Shown here piece after piece: positions 60,201 to 64,000 of a stretch of 64,000 nucleotides of DNA. This DNA is from UBA6168 sp041741095 (GTDB lineage Bacteria; Bacteroidota; Bacteroidia; Chitinophagales; Saprospiraceae), in assembly GCA_041741095.1 (NCBI GenBank), contig JBGSKQ010000013.1, positions 1-64,000 on the forward strand. The letters run 5' to 3'. Under the pieces are notes generated by a model, which was given only the letters and a program-made list of their open reading frames with translations, had not been told where the DNA came from and ran no database searches. Each line of letters begins with the position of its first letter. Within the stretch, counting starts at the first letter, position 1. The translations under genes were made by a program, and so were the position numbers.

Positions 60201-61341
60201 ACCCGGCGGTGGCAACATAAAGCAGATTGCCCTCTGGATTTTCTCCAAAACACGTGACTCGGTTTGCAGATTGTAAATTGCAGTCAACAGTTGGAATTTC
60301 GGTAAAGTCAAATAATTCAGCGTTGGAATCATGTACAGCAATGCCGCTTCCAGTCCTTCCGACCCAAAGTCTGCCTTGACTGTCTTGGTTGATAAATCCA
60401 TTAACCCCTATTTCCCTTAAATAATTAGATTTCGGTAATTCTACATACTGAAAGGATTTGGTTTGTACATTAAAAATACCCAATTCCTGATCCCTGGAAT
60501 AAAACCATATCTCGTTGCTAGATTTAGGGAAAATGTCCACAATGACATTATAATCCCATTTCCCCCAATTGGCTTGGTTGGGTACGTAGGTGCTGATTTC
60601 GCCTGTCAATTTGTTGTAAGCGCATATGCCCACGCCATAAGTACCTGCCCAAAGGATATTTGGATTGGAAAGGATTGGATCGGAAAGGCTGATAAATGGT
60701 GTCCGGCTGCCTAATGAATGTGTATCCCTCTCTAAAAATTTCCGGCTGGTCTTATCAAATTTGTAAATTCCATTATGTGCTGCCAGCCAAATAGTCACCC
60801 CATCTTTATCAAATAGCATATCATTGATGCTGTTCTCGTTGAATTTATCATTGACATTGTCGGACAATGGGTAGTTGGTAAATTCTTGGGAAATCGGATC
60901 AAAATAGTTTAGCCCACAATCACCGTTGCCTATCCAAAGTTTCCCTGCTTCATCCAATAATAGACAGGACAAAGTATTGCAGGCGATGGGCTTTTGCAGG
61001 TTGGTTTCGGTTTTATAGTTTTTAATACGTTCAGAACTTTTGTCGAAAAAGTACAATCCACCACCCCAAGCAGCTATCCAAAGGTTTTTTTGGTGATCTT
61101 CGATAATGTCCTTGACTATTTCCCCTTCTAAATAAAGCTTGAATTCCCGACCATAATACTTGACCAAGCCGACATGCGTGCCAAACCACATACAACCGTC
61201 GCTATCGATAAATGAACTATAGACTCTATTGTCGGGCAAGCCGTTTTGGGTTGTTATGGAAGAGAATTTATACGCCCCCTGCAAAAGTGCTATTTGCGAA
61301 AACAACAATATGAAAAGAAGGGTAGATAGTGCTTTAGTCAT
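57247..61341 (-). CDS. hybrid two-component system (propeller sensor kinase/response regulator/AraC)
   Basis: 1364 residues from the signal-peptide ATG (MTKALSTLLFILLFSQIALL). Periplasmic two-bladed propeller repeats (about 20-690, many W.GT/LWIG blades), Y_Y_Y domain (about 700-785), one membrane helix (WWKTWWAILIYLASLAYLAY, about 790-810), HisKA with VTHEFRTPL (His near 846), HATPase (NAIKFTPPHG; DTGIGIEPSQ; GEGTGIGLNL), receiver (IISDVMMPEKDG near 1155, LTAK, KPFDEEE) and AraC helix-turn-helix (VAEVAYETGFNDPNYFSRIF). All catalytic residues are present. Such proteins usually sense oligosaccharides and activate nearby polysaccharide genes; no SusC/SusD pair is in the window, so the target is unknown. 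Confidence 0.92.
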   Translation of the reverse strand: MTKALSTLLFILLFSQIALLQGAYKFSSITTQNGLPDNRVYSSFIDSDGCMWFGTHVGLVKYYGREFKLYLEGEIVKDIIEDHQKNLWIAAWGGGLYFFDKSSERIKNYKTETNLQKPIACNTLSCLLLDEAGKLWIGNGDCGLNYFDPISQEFTNYPLSDNVNDKFNENSINDMLFDKDGVTIWLAAHNGIYKFDKTSRKFLERDTHSLGSRTPFISLSDPILSNPNILWAGTYGVGICAYNKLTGEISTYVPNQANWGKWDYNVIVDIFPKSSNEIWFYSRDQELGIFNVQTKSFQYVELPKSNYLREIGVNGFINQDSQGRLWVGRTGSGIAVHDSNAELFDFTEIPTVDCNLQSANRVTCFGENPEGNLLYVATAGCTGMHIFQKDGQSFRKLKTANFYDGESNNSFTSIAVDKAGNVWLGAKIHPNSGNLKLVRPSLWQYVPVINMLMPVRLPEQDKFNIQKNTVADIKIDDEGNLWLAVNNVGLVKVSFKEETEKLFKLPGANSELLEITDDNAGNLWVASMENGVYKFNKSNQQLERVHPSKENGWFAYLASTIVGENGEIWLGTQGQYILKLDPNSPSKKKMQEIGQNEGLPFNKVTKLVKDKEGNIWATTEKGLSKYDSTNKRFFNFTESDGLRSTFFYRLGLWAARDGTLFIGQSNGFNYMIPDRLKNMNIIPRVIFTSVKVLEQDRPFPRELDSLGQIRLKHHENFLSIGFSAISYSQADKNRYQYKVEGLRDEWIELPDSKGQISLTKLSPGIYTVLVKAANLQSNWSDPIQLKIRILPPWWKTWWAILIYLASLAYLAYFIWLYQLKRRLAMEETKRLKELDELKGQLYANVTHEFRTPLTLIIGLAKRHINAEYSINTVESQSAFRSILQNGQRLLNLVNQMLDVKKLESASLKPNWVKGDIIAYLRYLTESFSSMAQNKTIQLDFHSNLDNFDMDYDRDKTIKIVSNLLFNAIKFTPPHGKVVLEIKTEHTAKGDLLLLVVKDTGIGIEPSQLPRIFDRFYQVDNSSTRKGEGTGIGLNLTKELVELLGGHIEVESIPDLGTAFKVRLPIHSYATVPDSINEIDNAGTFAIPINATESTVDENKEILIGEKGRAQILIVEDNAEVARFIANPLRKKYQVHFAENGSIGIDKALELVPDLIISDVMMPEKDGFEVCQTLKNDERTSHVPIIMLTAKAEVKDRLAGLRRGADAYLSKPFDEEELMVNIENLLKLRQGLIKRYSTLTVPVEAKYEAHSQLTFDLPVEDAFMTRVLTEINKKLKDPDFGAAALCRNLAMSSSQLHRKLSAISDKTPVDLIRVMRLKKAMELLQQPGMGVAEVAYETGFNDPNYFSRIFSREIGMTPTEYKERN

Positions 61342-61371
61342 AGGATGTTCTGATTTCAAGAACTTGCCAAA

Positions 61372-61379
61372 CAAAATTA
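61372..61379 (-). promoter_or_regulatory. candidate -7 box for the hybrid regulator
   Basis: Minus strand TAATTTTG fits TAnnTTTG 31 bases upstream of the ATG at 61341, within the 96-base gap to the upstream glycosyltransferase. Confidence 0.4.
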
Positions 61380-61437
61380 GTCAATATTCTCATAAAGTAC
61401 AGGTTTTCTACTCCACCTGCTTTTTATTGTTTCAGGT

Positions 61438-62355
61438 TTACTCTTGGATTATGCCATTCTTGTTATCAACAGTCATATTTGGTAGAGGCATTGATGGTAC
61501 CACGTGCTTAATGAAGGGGTTGAAGTCATTCAATAGATAACGTTTTATTCTTTTCCCAATAGCAACTGTCATGTTATTACCATCTGTCAAGCGCCTATCG
61601 CTTGTCCAAACACGCTCGGCTTTCACATATTGAATACTCCCGAAACACCCTGCTAATTGGAGGGCCATATATCCGTCTTCGCCCCGGTTACCATTTTGGT
61701 GGAACAAGAAGTGGTTGTAACCACCCAGGCTCAAAGCCTGTGATTTTCTATATGCGCAATTGCATCCCATAACATTGAAATAGGGCCTGCTTTTCATTCT
61801 AAGGGTAGTCACCAGATCTGTACCCATTTCATGAAACGCCAATTCTGCCCTTGATTTTCCTTTGCTCGGAACAAAAGCATATCTACCGTAGGCACAGGCT
61901 ATAGTCTCATCTTGTTTTAGAGCTTCCACCAAAGCTTGACCCCAGGTTTCAGGATAAATACTATCAGCATCTGCGCTGAGCACATAGATACCCCTCGCCT
62001 GTTCTAAAGCAGCTTGTCTAGCATACGTTACGCCCTGTTGTTTCACAAAAACACACTTAACACCCAATGCGTCCAGTATTGTTTGGGTTAGGTCAGTCGA
62101 ATTGTTGTTTGCAACAATAAGTTCAGTTGGGTATTTTAAATTTAATCTTGAAAGGGAAGCAAGTGTCTTCACAATAAATCTTTCTTCGTTGTAGGCTGGC
62201 AATATGATAGAGATTATTGGATCTGGGGGGTTAAGATTTTCCAAGCCTCTCGATATAGATTGTAAAATGCTGCTTTCCAATTCATTTAAAGTTTCATACT
62301 GTAAACATGAACGTACCCAATCAGGAACAGTTAACTTGTTTATTATCGCCATCAT
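61438..62355 (-). CDS. glycosyltransferase family 2
   Basis: 305 residues. GT-A fold with ISIILPAYNEERFIVKTLAS (about 48-67), IVANNNSTDLT (nucleotide site), and DADSIYP (metal-binding DxD-type, about 128-134). Acceptor-side motif GGYN...GEDGYMALQL (about 212-232) is typical of GT2. No membrane helices, so a soluble enzyme. It is 96 bases upstream of the hybrid regulator and 198 bases downstream of a second GT2 gene; the pair may work on the same glycan. Confidence 0.85.
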   Translation of the reverse strand: MMAIINKLTVPDWVRSCLQYETLNELESSILQSISRGLENLNPPDPIISIILPAYNEERFIVKTLASLSRLNLKYPTELIVANNNSTDLTQTILDALGVKCVFVKQQGVTYARQAALEQARGIYVLSADADSIYPETWGQALVEALKQDETIACAYGRYAFVPSKGKSRAELAFHEMGTDLVTTLRMKSRPYFNVMGCNCAYRKSQALSLGGYNHFLFHQNGNRGEDGYMALQLAGCFGSIQYVKAERVWTSDRRLTDGNNMTVAIGKRIKRYLLNDFNPFIKHVVPSMPLPNMTVDNKNGIIQE

Positions 62356-62553
62356 AGTATGATATATAGGTTATAAACATACTAAAAGGCGGCAAATTAT
62401 AGACCTAAAAGCATTAAACGTGTGCAAAAAACCAAGACATATTAATGACTATTATCCAAAATAATAGGGCTTGTCCCTAAAAAGTGTGGTGAAATATTGT
62501 AATTTAATATGTATAATTATTACTTATTCAAATCATTCAGCTTAATAAATAGG

Positions 62554-63792
62554 CTATAGATTGTCCTTCCGATCCACTTTTCGAAACTGTTCCAACATTT
62601 CAATTTGGGAGCGCCTTTTAAAACCCAACAGCCAGGCTGCTGCCTCTGTCACTGCCATTTCCCCATAAAAATTTTCCCTGGCAAAATGCACAAACTTCAT
62701 CACCATAAAGGCATCGAACCATTGCCAAAAACGCTTGTAAAAAGCGGCCTGTGTGGAGGTATTGGCCTTTAATTCTTCCAATTTTTCTTCAAAATTTACC
62801 AGCGCAAAAAATTGCCTGATGCACTCAGTTTGTCCAGTGAAGAGGGCATCATAGAATGTCGTTTTAAATAAAAAAGGCAACGCCGCTTGGGTGAATATTT
62901 TCAAATCTTGAAAGGATTGGGGGTTGTAGGTTAAAAAGCCGCTATTGCTTTTCAACAAATCGCCAACGGCCCGGCCAGTCCCAAAAGGAACACGGTGGGA
63001 GGGTCTTGGCGAAGGGATCACTTTTGTGGAAGTAATTTCGCCAAAATGCCCCAACGGGATGAATTTGTGCAAAAAATAGAAATCTTCGCCCGCCTGCCTG
63101 CGGTTCATGCCGCCTTGCTGTTGGTAGGCATCACATCGCACGGCCATGCTGCTCCCGATGGTTTGCCAGGCATGGGGAATGCCAGCCCAGCGTTGCGCAT
63201 GAACGTAGTACCGCAGGTGCAACTCATATTGCGAAATAGCATTGTAAACCTCTTCTGGAAAATCGGGGCCTGACAGCGGATGCTCGAAATAAATACCACA
63301 AGCCTGTGCCGTTGGGTTTTGTTTAAAATGGCTTTCAATGGCTTGCAGGTAATTGGCTTCACAGCGGCTGTCGGCATCGAAGCAGGCAATAATCCCTTTT
63401 GAATTGAAGACCCTTTCAAAACGATAGCAGGCTTCATCCATGCCTATTTTTCGGGCCAAGCCTACGCCTGCGTGTTTTTTGGATAAATCGTCCAGCAAAA
63501 GCGGGTAAAATTTCAGGTGCGGCTGGTTGTTTTCCTGCGCCCACAGCAAGGCCTGTTCATAGGTTTTTTGGTTTTTTGCCTTCACTTTTTCCGGCGCACT
63601 TTCACTGTGATTGATGATGATGATGACCTCAACATCGCAAGTCGGCCGCTTGCATTTTTTCAATGACATCAAACTGAGCAAAAGAAAATCCTCGTCGTGG
63701 CAAGGGATGACTACTACAATACCAAGTAGCGGCGAAGGCCTTTTATAGTTAAATGGTGGGTACAGTCCCCGCTGTTGCAAATAGTTGGTCAT
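62554..63792 (-). CDS. glycosyltransferase family 2-like protein
   Basis: 412 residues from MTNYLQQRGLYPPF; an upstream ATG adds 15 unsupported residues. N-terminal GT-A core LGIVVVIPCHDEDFLLLSLM SLKKC (about 24-48), VEVIIIINHSESAP, and IIACFDADSRCEANYLQAIE (about 135-154, DxD). The acceptor region QAGEDFYFLHKF resembles the ED motif. The C-terminal 170 residues are helical and without a clear family. No membrane helices. Upstream 63793-64000 shows nothing recognisable. Confidence 0.8.
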   Translation of the reverse strand: MTNYLQQRGLYPPFNYKRPSPLLGIVVVIPCHDEDFLLLSLMSLKKCKRPTCDVEVIIIINHSESAPEKVKAKNQKTYEQALLWAQENNQPHLKFYPLLLDDLSKKHAGVGLARKIGMDEACYRFERVFNSKGIIACFDADSRCEANYLQAIESHFKQNPTAQACGIYFEHPLSGPDFPEEVYNAISQYELHLRYYVHAQRWAGIPHAWQTIGSSMAVRCDAYQQQGGMNRRQAGEDFYFLHKFIPLGHFGEITSTKVIPSPRPSHRVPFGTGRAVGDLLKSNSGFLTYNPQSFQDLKIFTQAALPFLFKTTFYDALFTGQTECIRQFFALVNFEEKLEELKANTSTQAAFYKRFWQWFDAFMVMKFVHFARENFYGEMAVTEAAAWLLGFKRRSQIEMLEQFRKVDRKDNL

Positions 63793-64000
63793 ATCGAAAA
63801 ACGAGTGGTGAAAGGGAGAAAACGGGAATTTTTTCAAAAAAGAAGGCCGAAGTTTAAATAATACTGTGTTATTTGGCAGTCGTGGGCAGTTTTTACTACC
63901 GTGTGCTGCTTGCTATGGGTGCTGGTTTGTTGATTTAATCAATGGCAAAAATCCCACTTCAACTTCAAGTCTTATTCACCTATCACCGAATGATGAAAAA

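Noticed and set aside
57247..63792. Polysaccharide utilisation locus
   Set aside because: The hybrid regulator is typical of one, but there is no SusC/SusD pair, glycoside hydrolase or sulfatase beside it.
1..64000. tRNA, rRNA or riboswitch genes
   Set aside because: No CCA-ended cloverleaf, rRNA core sequence or known aptamer core noticed on either strand by eye; a covariance search (tRNAscan-SE, Infernal) would settle it.

Overview
The window looks like chromosome of a Bacteroidota bacterium, most likely Saprospiria (Saprospira/Haliscomenobacter/Lewinella-like). The evidence is type IX secretion machinery and cargo (two PorP/SprF-family proteins, a gliding-motility C-terminal (CHU_C) domain, a C-terminal sorting domain on a 1413-residue protein), a hybrid two-component system with N-terminal propeller and C-terminal AraC domain, many short lipoproteins, and repeated matches to the Bacteroidota -7 promoter box TAnnTTTG with little Shine-Dalgarno signal. 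No tRNA, rRNA or CRISPR array was seen. Genus is inference.

Layout. 1-900: the end of an IS3-family element that has run into, and replaced the 3' end of, an AT-rich DUF4062 gene. 0.9-9 kb: housekeeping and envelope genes (AarF/UbiB kinase, TspO-like protein, FadL-type porin, VOC protein, lipoprotein, fatty acid hydroxylase), with gaps full of inverted-repeat elements. 9.1-13.1 kb: a polyamine cluster. AdoMet decarboxylase and a membrane-integrated spermidine-synthase-like enzyme lie on the minus strand. Divergently, a membrane protein with a Gly-rich tail overlaps a glutathionylspermidine-synthase-like ATP-grasp ligase. 13.1-26 kb: PcrA/UvrD helicase, CMD-family protein, methyltransferase, the 4.2-kb repeat-containing T9SS cargo gene, DUF1015, HAD phosphatase and dienelactone hydrolase.

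26-38.6 kb is an accessory region. Nearly all genes are on the minus strand, several are AT-rich, and they are separated by dispersed repeats. Two kinds of repeat stand out. One, in four copies, carries a good promoter (three copies have TTG and TAnnTTTG exactly 20 bases apart) pointing into the accessory genes. The other is a set of three attC-like imperfect palindromes. For two genes or gene pairs the first bases of the unit are complementary to the sequence just after its last stop codon, as expected of integron gene cassettes. Cargo includes a SIR2-like protein, a lipoprotein pair and a large BNR-repeat secreted protein. No integrase is in the window. A 21-bp heptad-encoding tandem array that switches orientation half-way lies beside them.

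38.9-51.5 kb returns to core-like genes: a truncated secreted protein, C_GCAxxG_C_C protein, MnmG, an overlapping small protein/HNH pair, PepSY protein, FkbM methyltransferase, CvpA, DUF3127 with an SSB-like tip, Cys-less ArsC-like protein, PorP/SprF, DUF4153 and methylglyoxal synthase. 51.5-56.6 kb is a T9SS surface operon (CHU_C protein, trimeric-tail-like protein, PorP/SprF) flanked by lipoproteins. 57.2-63.8 kb holds the hybrid two-component regulator and two family-2 glycosyltransferases.
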